Below are positions 1 to 10,900 of a DNA stretch of 64,000 nucleotides, piece by piece. Numbering within the stretch: position 1 is the first letter of the stretch; each line of letters starts with the position of its first letter. Below the pieces are notes generated by a model, which worked only from the letters and a program-made list of their open reading frames with translations, had not been told where the DNA came from and did no database searches. The stretch covers positions 22,329-86,328 of the forward strand of contig JASANG010001219.1 in assembly GCA_030248215.1 (NCBI GenBank). Reading direction: 5' to 3'. Both the position numbers and the translations under genes were made by a program. The stretch comes from Enoplolaimus lenunculus (lineage: Eukaryota; Nematoda; Enoplea; Enoplida; Thoracostomopsidae).

Positions 1-507
1 AACACTGGGAAACTCCAAGTTTGCCAGGCCTTTTGATTTTAGTCGCCAGTCAAATTAATTAAATCATTCAAAGAAGGTCCTTGGCGGACTATAAAGTTTC
101 TCCCGTACGGAAACATATCCGGTTGCCCGGATGCTACGTTTTTCGACCAGGGACGGATCATAATGGAGGCTTGTGATTGCCACTGCTTCGTGGCTCGCGA
201 CGTCAAACGCCCGTGGTGATTGGTTCAAAATGAAAGTTTTCAAAGAAAAAATATAGTTTTAACCCATGTTCTATTATCCATGTTCTTTATCAGACTAAGT
301 GTTTAGGGAATCCGCAGGATAAATCAAAGTCAACACCCATTTGGGTTGTGAGTTGTATTTATTTTCATTTCCGATTTTAATTTCGCTTCTCAAACAGTTG
401 AATATTTAGCAATTTTGGTTGTTGAAGATGTGAAGTGCAACGCACAGCTGTAAAAACGGCTGTAAAGATAATAAGTTTATAAATGCATTAACCAGTTAAA
501 CTCATTT
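1..507. other. Unassigned DNA
   Basis: I see no supported gene or repeat. The first 250 bases are not obviously coding. Confidence 0.4.
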
Positions 508-693
508 GGCCCATGATTAAAGATCAGGGGCGGACCGTTTTTTCTGCAGGACTACAATAGAGTACGTTTTAAGCTTTGGAAGAATTTGTTTGTTTAGGTT
601 TAGGTTTAGGCTTAGGTATAAGCTCATTGTTACGTTTAGGCTTAGGCGTAGGAATATACTCATACTACTGTTACTGCCCTGTTCTATACATTG
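508..693 (+). mobile_element. Family A inverted-repeat element with TTAGGC core
   Basis: It begins GGCCCATGATTAAAGATCAG, contains AAGCTTTGGAAGAATTTG, then runs of TTAGG(C/T)TTAGG hexamers, and ends CTGCCCTGTTCTATACATTG, the inverted counterpart of the start. No coding capacity. Confidence 0.7.
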
Positions 694-1004
694 ATCAATT
701 TTTCGAATCATCCACTTGAGGGATTTTGGAATGAACCCGCTTGGAAATAGTTCATCATTAATGTGACCGGCAAGAATAATAACACACTTGAGACGGCTAA
801 AATTGCAAATTTCTTTCGACTCAAATTAGAAACAAACCCGTTAGACGGAAATAGACAATTTGTGCCATAGTTTTGATAAACACTCTAATCAAATATCTTA
901 ATGCTGCTAAATGGCCAAGTCACGCCATCGTAGTTTCCACACTATCGTTGTGGTTCATCTTCTAAAGCTCATGCGGTGCTGTAAATTTCTAAGATAAAGC
1001 GTGT

Positions 1005-1188
1005 GGCCCATGTAGAGAACAGGGTCGGAACGATTTCCTGCGGGGCTGTAATAGAGTTAGCTTAAGCTTTAGACTAACTTTTTTGCATAGGCTTAGGCTT
1101 AGGAATAGGCTCGTCTTTACGCTTAGGCTTAGGCTTAGGTTTAGAAATATGGCTTATAGTACTGTTTCGGCCCTGTTCTATACATGGG
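1005..1188 (+). mobile_element. Family A element
   Basis: The termini GGCCCATGTAGAGAACAGGG and CGGCCCTGTTCTATACATGG are inverted repeats of about 20 bases. The inside has the family landmarks TAATAGAGT, AAGCTTTAGACTAA and a TTAGGC-like hexamer core. Non-coding. Confidence 0.8.
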
Positions 1189-1285
1189 TTAAGCTTGTCG
1201 AGTTCTGTTTCGTAAACCCGTAGAAATTTAAATATGTTCGTGAAAGCACACTACATCATATATATATACATATATATACTGATAT

Positions 1286-1457
1286 ACAGGGTGGCAGTAA
1301 CCACCCCATACCCCCATTTGAGCAGACCCAACCCCTATAAGGACCCCCTAATCGGTTGAAACAAAAACCGCCAAAGATTTAAATGCGTTTAGCTTCTCGG
1401 TCTCTTTGCTCGCGAGTTTGGGGCGAGCCGCCACCGCTGTCTGCTCCGGCACTGCTT
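1286..1457. repeat. Family Q dispersed repeat, copy 1
   Basis: This stretch shares CGGTTGAAACAAAAACCGCC and C-rich flanks (GCCACCACCCC-like text, GTCTGCTC) with the stretch at 8151-8390. It is non-coding and I cannot classify it. Confidence 0.55.
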
Positions 1458-1920
1458 ATATATTTAAGAATATATCAAAATGTTACTTGAATTTGAGAAA
1501 TTTTAGTCAGCTTTAACTTTTTGAACATTTTGTAAACTTTTAAACTTTACCGTTCATTTGTTGTGATTTGCTCTAAGATAACCAATTGAAAATTCACATT
1601 CAAACTCAAAAGGGTTGTGTAATAAAACCCAACGGGAAAATATGAAATAGGCCACCATTAGTTTGTTTAAAACTGTTCTTAAAATGATTTGTTCACTTGT
1701 TTTTTGCTAATAAATTTGTCAAATTTCAAAATATTCATATTTTACGTTGCGTTTTTATTTGTCAATTCCCATTGCGTTTAAAATTGCAAATTTAAACGTT
1801 TTTTGCAGTTAAAAGTCTCAGTAAAACTGTTCCGGTTGGAAAAATTGTGGTATACGAACCAGAAATTCGGTTGCATTGTGATTTGTTTGCTGAAGGATAA
1901 CATTAAAATTATACTAGGGG

Positions 1921-2115
1921 TGGCCAACGTTACTTTTAGGGGCGTAACAGTAGATTAAACGTATTCCTAAGCCTAAGGCTAGGCGTTGCAAAAGTGTGTT
2001 CCTAAGCTTAAGCCTAAGCCTAAGCCTAAGCGTAAGCAAAAATGTAATCTAGAGTCTAAACCTACTCTTTTATAGACCCCCCAGAAACCTGGACGCTTTT
2101 AAGTAACATGGGCCC
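1921..2115 (-). mobile_element. Family B element with TTAGGC core
   Basis: It starts TGGCCAACGTTACTTTTAGG and ends CTTTTAAGTAACATGGGCCC, an imperfect inverted repeat. The interior has CCTAAGCCTAAG hexamers and the family landmark AATCTAGAGTCTAAACCTAC. Orientation is opposite to the copy at 14561. Confidence 0.8.
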
Positions 2116-2441
2116 GTGCGGGGAAATATCCAAAAAACTAATTTTTCAAGGGGGTGAGAGGCTTGAAAATACAGTACAAAAAGTGTTCTCACTGTCGAGT
2201 TGTGTGGGGTTGACCGCGATAAACAATAATTTATCATCGAACCGCCTCAGGCCAGTCATACAACACCGTTCCCTGCTGTTATTTTGACATTTCAAGACGG
2301 CATCCGTGTTTGAAGTTGCATATTTGTTGGTTTGTGTTGGTTCAAATTATTTTTTTGTTTACAAACACGTGTTTAAAAAGCGTATATATGTTTGAAATTT
2401 AATTTATTGCAACCATTAAACTTTAATGACGGCGTGTGGAG

Positions 2442-2520
2442 TTGGATCCGGCTGAAGCCACTAAGAGGCAGAGGCGTTCAGTCCAAACGTTTGTCCCCCG
2501 AAATTGTTCAGATTTCGCAG
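2442..2520 (+). CDS. Weak exon candidate upstream of nesprin
   Basis: A good donor (TTTCGCAG|GTAAAG) ends an open stretch reading LDPAEATKRQRRSVQTFVPR then NCSDFA, with one trailing base. That phase also fits exon 5507-5688, as would be expected for a long-isoform exon. The only acceptor in frame (GTGTGGAG at 2441) has no pyrimidine tract, and a second frame is open too, so this is weak. The flanks contain G/C-rich imperfect duplications. Confidence 0.2.
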
Positions 2521-3008
2521 GTAAAGGATTTAAAATTATTATTTTTGTTCAAGGTTCCACTCAGCTCCCTCAGGGAAGGAACACAGTCTCAGGCAAAGGT
2601 CACCCTCGACACCCCACTTGGTTATACGTCCCTGGTTTAGCAATACGTTCCGTGGGAGAAACGTAGTCTGAGGGGAACGCCCCGGTTGATATTCCAGTTG
2701 GCTACGACCCTGGTTTTATACGAATAAATTCCGGTATGGGTGTGTAAGTGAACCGTTCAAATAAATTCAAACCGATACGTTAATGAGCTCAGACGACTGA
2801 TTACTGTGAACATTTCTCGGGTTTGATTGGCTCATATTTTGCCGGTGGGTGGTCGTTGTTTATAAAAAAGTTTCGTTTTCCTTGGCACAATTTATTTCTT
2901 AGAAAACGGGAAAATTTTATTTTGTATTCCGCAAAAGTTTTCAATTATAGTTTATATGGAAAAGAAGATTTGAAAACTTCGGAAGGCTGATTAACTTATT
3001 GTATCTGA

Positions 3009-3163
3009 TACGGCCATGCCCATAGACAGCTCACCTTGATAGGGAGGGGCTAAATATTTTTCAAGAAAGGCATTCAAGGGTTTTCAAAGAGTTTACAAGC
3101 AAAGTTGAGAATTTTCTAGTTGGGGCCAAAATGTTTCCGCTCGTCCTTGGCTACGGGCCCGGA
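3009..3163. mobile_element. Family K short element, copy 1
   Basis: It shares CTCACCTTG(C/A)TAGGG, GGGGTTTTCAA-like text and a TTGGCTACGGGCCCGG end with 13910-14075. The CCGTAGCCA/TGGCTACGG ends of copy 2 are inverted repeats; here the left end is degraded. Confidence 0.55.
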
Positions 3164-3230
3164 TACAGCGCAACTAAATCAATGATGATACTAATGGTGA
3201 TGCAATCTAGAGTTTTCAGTTACAAATTCA

Positions 3231-4070
3231 GGCCCATGTAAAAGATCAGGGGCGGAACGTTTTTCTGTGGGACTGCAATAGAATACACTTAAGCTTTAGA
3301 CTAATTTTTTGCTTTGGTTATATAAGCTCGTTCCTTACGCTTTAGGCTTAGGCTTAGAAATATATACTTATAAAATACACATAAACATTTTCTGATATTC
3401 AAGAAATATTTTCTTAAATTCAAGACAATTATGCCTAAATCTAGACTCCAGACGTATATGTCTGCAATGCAAGACATTAGTTTCTGAAATTTTTCAAAAA
3501 TCTGTCTGATATTTTTAACACTTATTAAATGTCTTCAGTGTGTTTCATACACGTTTAAGACAAATATGTCTAAATTAAGACTTATTTTGGTGACTTTTGA
3601 GACATATATGTTATGGAAGCAAAATTTGCCAGAGAAGTTGCCTTCAATATTGGGAGTTAATTCCCTTATTTTACAACCTAAGATACGTCCAAGACGTAAA
3701 CTTAGGTTGGGGGAGCCGGAGCTCAACCCGAAATATTTTTGAAATTCGATTATTTATATACTCTCTCAAGAATATAAACTGATCAACTTTTTACATACAT
3801 AAAAATAAGAAAATATACTCTTAAATCTAAGACAACTATTTCTTGAAAGAAAGAAATTTGTTTCTTATAAATTGCAACTGGTAATTTCTTGAATATAAGA
3901 CATTTACGTTTTAACCATTTCAGACACAAATTTCTGAGCTGTTTAAGGCTATTAATGTCTGAAATACAAGGCATTTGTGTCTTGAAAATTTAAGAAAGTA
4001 GCAGTCTTGAAATTTCAAGACAATTTATTTTTTGTGTAATGTTCAGTCCCTGTTCTTAATACAATGACCC
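3231..4070 (+). mobile_element. Family A element interrupted by another insertion
   Basis: The left half (3231 to about 3372) has the GGCCCATGTAAAAGATCAGG terminus and AAGCTTTAGACTAA landmark. The right terminus (GTCCCTGTTCTTAATACAAT) appears only at 4041-4070. The intervening ~670 bases are rich in CAAGAAA/TTTCTTGA motifs and start and end with TACACA-like sequence, so a second element seems to have landed inside. Confidence 0.55.
3373..4040. mobile_element. AT-rich nested insertion inside a family A copy
   Basis: The stretch is full of CAAGACAATT, TTTCTTGA and AAGACATT motifs in both orientations. Its ends read TACACATAAACATTTT and AAATTTATTTTTTGTGTA, weak inverted repeats. Several short ORFs here are chance frames. 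Confidence 0.4.
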
Positions 4071-4822
4071 AAATTTATAAGTTTTACATTTAACAAGGCA
4101 GCTTTCGAGGCAAAATAACGTTCATATACACTGTTACCTCATATTCTGGACAAAGGCTCGCTCAGCCATCGGCTTAGGTTTAAAGTTGGTCACAGGCAAA
4201 CCTTATAATCTTCAGCCAGCTTAAATCAAGTCGTAAATTTGACAACGTAAGTAGTGTACTTCAGCCTGTTAAGGGCGAAATAATAGGCATCTTTCAAGTT
4301 TGCTTCAAATCGGAGACCACATCCCCATTGAAGTAAACGTAAGAAAACTTAAACCTTACCTACAGGGACGCCGTGATTGGTGGGGCAATTGCCGTCTACT
4401 CTGTAAAAACACTCTGCTTAAAATACTTTAGTTATATTTTACTAACTATTTTAAGTATAAGTGTACCAAATAGTGAGTAAATCTTTGCTTAAATAATGTA
4501 AATAAGTAAAACTACTGCTGTCATTTCCTGATTAATTAAGTAAATGTAAAGCTAAAAATTTCGCGTTTGCGTAAAATTAAGTAATACTTTGCCAAGCACC
4601 ATAGTAAGTAAAACCGACACTTAATTCGGCAACAGTTTTTACTTAAGTTTAACTATATTTTTAGTAAATCTTTAAAAAAAAGTTGAACTATGAACAACGC
4701 TATTAAATAATTATTGCTAATTGGTTTAAATATCAGAACAGTAAAGTATTAATTTTCGTCATTACATAACGTATAGCAATGTAACCATACCTGATATAAC
4801 GTAAAATTAACCTCAACAAACT

Positions 4823-4961
4823 ATGACTGACATCGGCAAATTAAAGCCATCGTATGAACAAAGGACACCATCCGCAACATCACCAACAACAACAACAATC
4901 ACAGCAACAACATATATTCCTAAACTTCGCATGCAACACACAACGGAGTACACGGAACCAG
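4823..4961 (+). CDS. Candidate first coding exon of a short nesprin isoform
   Basis: ATG at 4823 opens a frame reading MTDIGKLKPSYEQRTPSATS followed by a threonine run and TTYIPKLRMQHTTEYTEP, then a donor CCAG|GTAAAG. An in-frame TAA lies 11 bases upstream of the ATG with no AG between, so this cannot be an internal exon in this frame. It joins in phase to 5507-5688. A family A element begins 38 bases downstream. It could be an alternative promoter product, or a chance ORF. Confidence 0.4.
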
Positions 4962-7900
4962 GTAAAGTCCGTAAATCGCCGAGTTGGTTAACAAAACTGG
5001 CCAATGTAAAGAACACGGGCGGAACCGTATTATAAGCATATTCCTAAGACTAAGCCTAAACTTAAGCCTAAGTGTAAGAATGAGCATATTCCTAAGCCTA
5101 AGCCTAAGCTTAAACCAAGCGAAAAAGTTAGTCTAAAGCTTAAGCGTACTCTATTTTATTCCAACAGAAAAACGTTCCGCCCCTGATCTTAATATGACCC
5201 CAAAACGTAAAGCTGTTCTAACGGAAAATGCAATCAATTGCTCTGGATTGGACGGAGTTGGCATAAGTTAGGAATTAGTCTGTATCGCAGGGCAACTTAT
5301 AAACATATACCTAAACCTTGTCAGGGGGTGTACAAGACAAAGTATAAATATAGGATATAAGTATTCCATTTTTGCATTTCTGGAAACAAGATAACAGCCG
5401 TTTTAGCGTGAACCTTGATCCTGAAGGTTAAATATATTTCCATGAGATGATACTCTACCGAAACAAAATGCTGGCTATGCCCCTGAAACCTCGATCAAAA
5501 TTTCAGACGACCCCAGTTCATCGACCGACTGCACCCCTCGCAGTGTGGATCTAATCAATGGCAACGGTCGTCTCTGTGGGGTGCGACGCTGGTTGCGAAG
5601 AGTTGCCAGAAGTCTTGACGAGATTGACAACACCAGACGTCGCGCAATCACTGGCGAACAGTTTGGAGACGTATTGAATATGGCCAAGGTAATTCGATCG
5701 TTCTCCTTCCTAGGTTGTTGGCTTACCAATAGGACGGTCCATGTATAGAACAGGGCCAGGGGTCTTTTCGGATGTGCCCCGCGAGACCGCGTTTGCTCAA
5801 AAGTGGTCGGATTTTGAAAATCTTTGCATATTTGAGCTTTTCGTAGCCTAACCGGAATATTCCAAGGCCAAATTTGCATTTTTGAAAAACTCAATTTTTT
5901 AAATCACAAGGTCCCCTTGGGACCCAAAAAAATTGTCAAAAAGTTTGACAAATTATGTATCGTTCGATACAGCTTGCAGAGCTGAGTCCAATGGTGTTAT
6001 ATTTTTTGTACTAAGACGATTGGTTAACGAGTTATGGTCAAATAACTGATTTGGCACCGACACAAATCGTTGGCAGCGCACCAAGTCAGTTATTTGACAA
6101 TAACTCGTTAACCAATCGTCTGATTACAAAAAATTTAACACCATTCAACTCAGCTTTACAAGGTGTATCGATTATTCTGATAGGCGAACTTGGGGATTTT
6201 TGAGGTTTGTCCTGTATACATACAGAAATGGTTCGCTATTAATTCAAACTTTAAGTCATTTTTTCAACAACCCCAAGATATTTCATTGCAAATTCTAAAG
6301 GCACCGTCTTAACTTAATCGAGTAGGCACCATTTCGGAATATAAAAGAGATGATTTTCCATAAAAATTTACGACAAACTTTGGTTAAAATATTTTACATT
6401 TCGTCTACGCAACGAATTAAACAACAAATCTGCATATTCTTTGATAAGACGCGCGAATCAATGTCGATTGCGCAAAATAAAACTTTGACCAAACGGGGAC
6501 ACGTTGCTTGAAGTCCCTACGGAGGGAATTACGGGGCCTTACTCCCCCCAAATTTGCCTGGTGCCCCCCAAACATAATCGGTTTAAAAGTAAACAATTCC
6601 TGAAAATTATTCGCTGCCCCCCAAATATAATTTATGCGGACGCCTCTGGCGACATTTTAGCAACACATGCTGTCAGCCACCGGATTAAGGGTCCGTAACC
6701 CTGCGTTCCTTCCTGTGCACAAGAATTTCTCGAAGGATTTACCCCCCCACCAGATTTTAGATTCTATTTCAATGTTGGAGTTTGGGCTTGACTTACGGCG
6801 TCGGTGTGCCTTTTTCCCAAGTTCTATTAATAGTTCCTCGTTGAGAAACACGACCCCCTCAGATCTCTGAGCGGATGTGACCCTATTAGTTGAGATCAAC
6901 GTACGTTGTAATTCCATTTCAATGGCGAATTAAACATAAGTTTGACTGAATATTTTAAATTGTAATTATGTGCTCGGAATAACAGAACAGCCGTATTGGT
7001 CGATGGGTTCAATTGTGCAAGGAGCCACTGCTTTGTAAGCGGTCAAAATATTGGCCCTTGTACACCCAGGGCCCACGCTCAGGTTTATTTTTTAGCAAAA
7101 TATTTGCCTAAGCCGCTCTCATACCTAAGCCTTGGGGGTTGTGCTATACTTTACGGTGTCGGACGCCGACGCGTGCCGCTATGCGTTGCTAACAAATATA
7201 TCGGCAAATGCTATTTGGTGGCACGCAGCGGCGTCCGGTGGCACACGGCAAGTATATACATAGCGAAACCCTAATAGTTAAAATTAAATATGGAGACGAA
7301 AATGTGAACAAGAACGACTGTCTAAGCATTGGTTTAGGCGTATTTCTAAGCCTAACTTTTAACATCCGATGCATGATGAAGTATACAAAAATCGAAACCT
7401 TTTTGCACAGATTTGTATTTGTCGAATGGGTCAAAACGCTCGTCAGACTACGGTGGCTTCCTAGGAGTGGATGACTTAAAAAGTGTGACGAGGGTTGATT
7501 TTAATGAATGCAAATTGAGTAAGGGATAACCAGACGGACGGATCGCGCAGGCATATCTCCTCCGAATTTCTTGGAGAAACAAGACAAAAAGTATTTTAAC
7601 AGGGTTTTTACAGCAATCCTTTGGATGTTTTAGAGGTTGTTTGAACGGATATTGTTCCCTTCGAAAGTGACATCCGTTTTTACGCCCCTGCAATAGAAGG
7701 GATTCAACTACGAGATGAGAAGGGTTTAATTAAGGTCCATTGGTGGACAATGTTCCATAATGTTCCATTTATTAATATATAGCGAGAGCGGAAGCATTAT
7801 GACGACCAGAAAATTGTTGTGATTTCCTAAGCTTTGATCTTTTCCGGAGTCTATGTTCCTGATAGGGCCGTCCCGGTTTCTGGTTGGTCTGTAAAAGAAT

Positions 7901-10900
7901 AGTTTTACATTCTAGACATTTTTTGCTTAGGCTTAGGCTTAGGCTTAGAAATACGCTGTTGCAACGCTTAGGCTTAGGCTTTCGTTAGTAATACGTTTAA
8001 TCTATTGTTACGGTCATAAAAGTAACATTGGCCCGTTCCGGTTACCGGTATTCGCTATCAAACCTTAGATTTGCATTCAACTGTAACGTTTTGCAAGTTT
8101 TAGTTCCGCATTAAGTATATTTGTTTTAGAAACATTGCTAAAAAGATATAAAAGGACGGAGTAGCCACCCCAACAACCCTCCGTTTGGAGTAGGCCCCAC
8201 TCTAACCGGTTGAAACAAAAACCGCCGAAGGTCTAAAATACGTCAGGCTTTTCGTTCGCTTGGCCCCGTGGATTTTTGACACTCAGATGAAACACTGAGA
8301 AATTCTGGATCCATCTCTACATTGGGGCTTTCGCCAAGGAGTATGGGGACAGCCCTACCCCTGTCTGCTCAGGCGCTGTACCCAAAGCATTGATAAACTT
8401 TATTTCAGACTTCTTTATCACTTATTAACCGTGACGGCACTGTTTTAATTGGTCAATTATCGGCAACTTTGATTGGTGGCGACAATTGTAACGATTTAGC
8501 GAATCATAATGCAGAACGTGTGGTATCAACATTAACCAGGTAAATACTTTTCTTTTAAGAACATATTTCTGGTTCATAGCAACTTTGTGGCGTCCCGTTT
8601 TGTCACGAGACAGTCATTCAGTAGGTTTAGGTTTTAGATTTACCGTCGATGTAAAAAACCCCAAAATCATACTAAACCTAACAAAAAGTAATTTGGCCTA
8701 ATTTCTAAGTCTGCTGCAAATTCATTTACATTACAAATCCATTAACACTGCGATGCGTTTGAGACCTGCCCATTGTAACACTATGAGAACAGGGATACCT
8801 GGGAATCAAAGCGGTAAATTCCCAGTAGCCATTGACCATTTACAGGTAATCATGGTTAAAATTTTGATAACTGGCGTTCTAATACGTCCTTCGGATTTTT
8901 ACATTTCATTTTACTTCCTTTCGGAAACTGGACCGAATGATGTATGAAAGTGTGAGGCAAAGCGAACAGGCCCATGTATAGAACAGTGACGGATCGTTTT
9001 CCGGAGGGGCTATAATTAAGAATAGGCTCATCCATACGCTAAGGCTTAAGCTTAAGAATAGGCTCATCCATACGCTTCGGTTAGGCTTAAGAATAGGCTC
9101 ATTCATACGCTTAGGCTTAGGCTTAAGAATAGGCTCATTCATACGCTTAGGCTTAGGCTTAAGAATAGGCTCATTCATACGATTAGGCTTAGGCTTAAGA
9201 ATAGGCTCATCCATACGCTTAGGCTTAGGCTTAAGAATAGGCTCATCCATACGCTTAGGCTTAGGCTTACGCTTAGAAATGTGCTTATACTACTGTTACG
9301 GCCCTGTTCTATACATGGGCCAACGAACACATGATCAGCCAGCAGCCATGAAATGCGGACGCTCCAGGTCGCACAACACAAATTAGTTTAAAACCGCATT
9401 TTGAGGCCCTGAAAATGGACATGTGTTTGCCATAAAATTAATATTTTTTAAATTAAATGTTGATCAAATAACCCTCTGTTTCGCGCAAATTTGTCGCTTT
9501 GTAAGGTTTCCTCCGTCAAAAATCAGTCTCTGAGTATATTTTTATGTTTGCCTAAACCAAATTTCCATCCATTTGAACTTTAATCTTTGCCGTCAAACCA
9601 TCATTGCTGTCTCCCCCAGATAATTTTATAATTTTAAAAAAATAAAGTATCGATCCATGGGTGGAATTCATTGGGATCCCGTATTATCCCACTTAATATT
9701 AAACGGTAAATGTGACAGATATAAACTCGAGCAATGATTCGAGTCATACAACGTCAGTTCAACTGAATGCGCGAAAGTATTGGTTTCGTTCAGTTGAACC
9801 CAACCTGTGTTGAGCCTGTGTTATTTTTTCACTGGATCCAAAGTGAATTCCATATTTGTTCATTTTATAGACGGTGGCATCGGCTTTGGATTCGTGCGTT
9901 AGAACTCCAGTGTTTAATTGAGTGTCAATTGACCGAATATAAAGCGGTAAGTTACCATACTAGAAAATACACAAAACAGCGGCGTCATAATTTATATTTC
10001 ATTTCGAACAATTGCAGTCTATCTGTAACGCAACAATCGCCAGATATAAACGTAAGTTAGAACTTATCTTGGATGTAAAAATGACCGAATTTTCGTTATT
10101 TCTATAACGGAAACGGAAACCGGAAACGGACACAGATTTTAACCGGAACCTGAAACGAATATCCGGTTACACCCTGCCGTCTTGTTCAGTTGAATGTGAA
10201 AACCCAGCCAATTGTATAAATATTTTGTTCAGCAAAACAATTTCACATCTGTTTAAGTGAACAAGTTTCACGATTTGAATGTTTGACAAACTTTTAATAG
10301 AATTGAAAACGAGTGATACTTCAAGTAGAAAGAACCCTGATACAAAGATGAACAGACGGTCGAGGTAATCACAGGCTCTCGATATTTTTGCAACCTCATC
10401 GTTTGCAGCCACCTGTCTCTCACGAGATTAAATCAAAAATCCAAAATTTGAATGATATTGTGAAATTTCGTATATCAATCTATAAGTACGGCTAAAAGCG
10501 CTTACAAGGGGGCGGCAATCGTTTCATGCAGTCCCCCTCGTGTGAACATTTTTGATTTGAACGGTTGTTCGAGGTTGTTTTGTAATGTTTACAACCGCTG
10601 TTACAGACAGATTATAAGCGTTGTTTTGAGTGAAGTATAATTTGTTCAGAGAACGTTTAATTGTTAGGTAAACATTGTGTTTGTGTTCGCCGTTTATTGA
10701 TTGTTATACTCAAATTGAAATTCTGTAAGCAAATGTTGCAAAAAGCTGTTGGTATTCCTTAAAGTAGCAGTTGGTTATCTATTTTCCGACAAAGTTTACC
10801 AAAAATTTACTAAGGCTTAGGCTTAGATTTAAGCTTAGTGTTAGGCTTAGGCTTAGGCTTACGTTTAGGCTTAGGCTTATGTTTAGGCTTATGCTTAGAC

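Noticed and set aside
9014..9270. Telomere or former chromosome end
   Set aside because: The TTAGGC-like hexamers are degenerate, short, and framed by element termini in many places, so they are transposon cores rather than telomeric DNA.
9590..9650. Exon after the excellent acceptor CTGTCTCCCCCAG
   Set aside because: All three frames stop within about 30 bases, so it is not an internal coding exon; at most an alternative 3' terminal exon (AATAAA follows).
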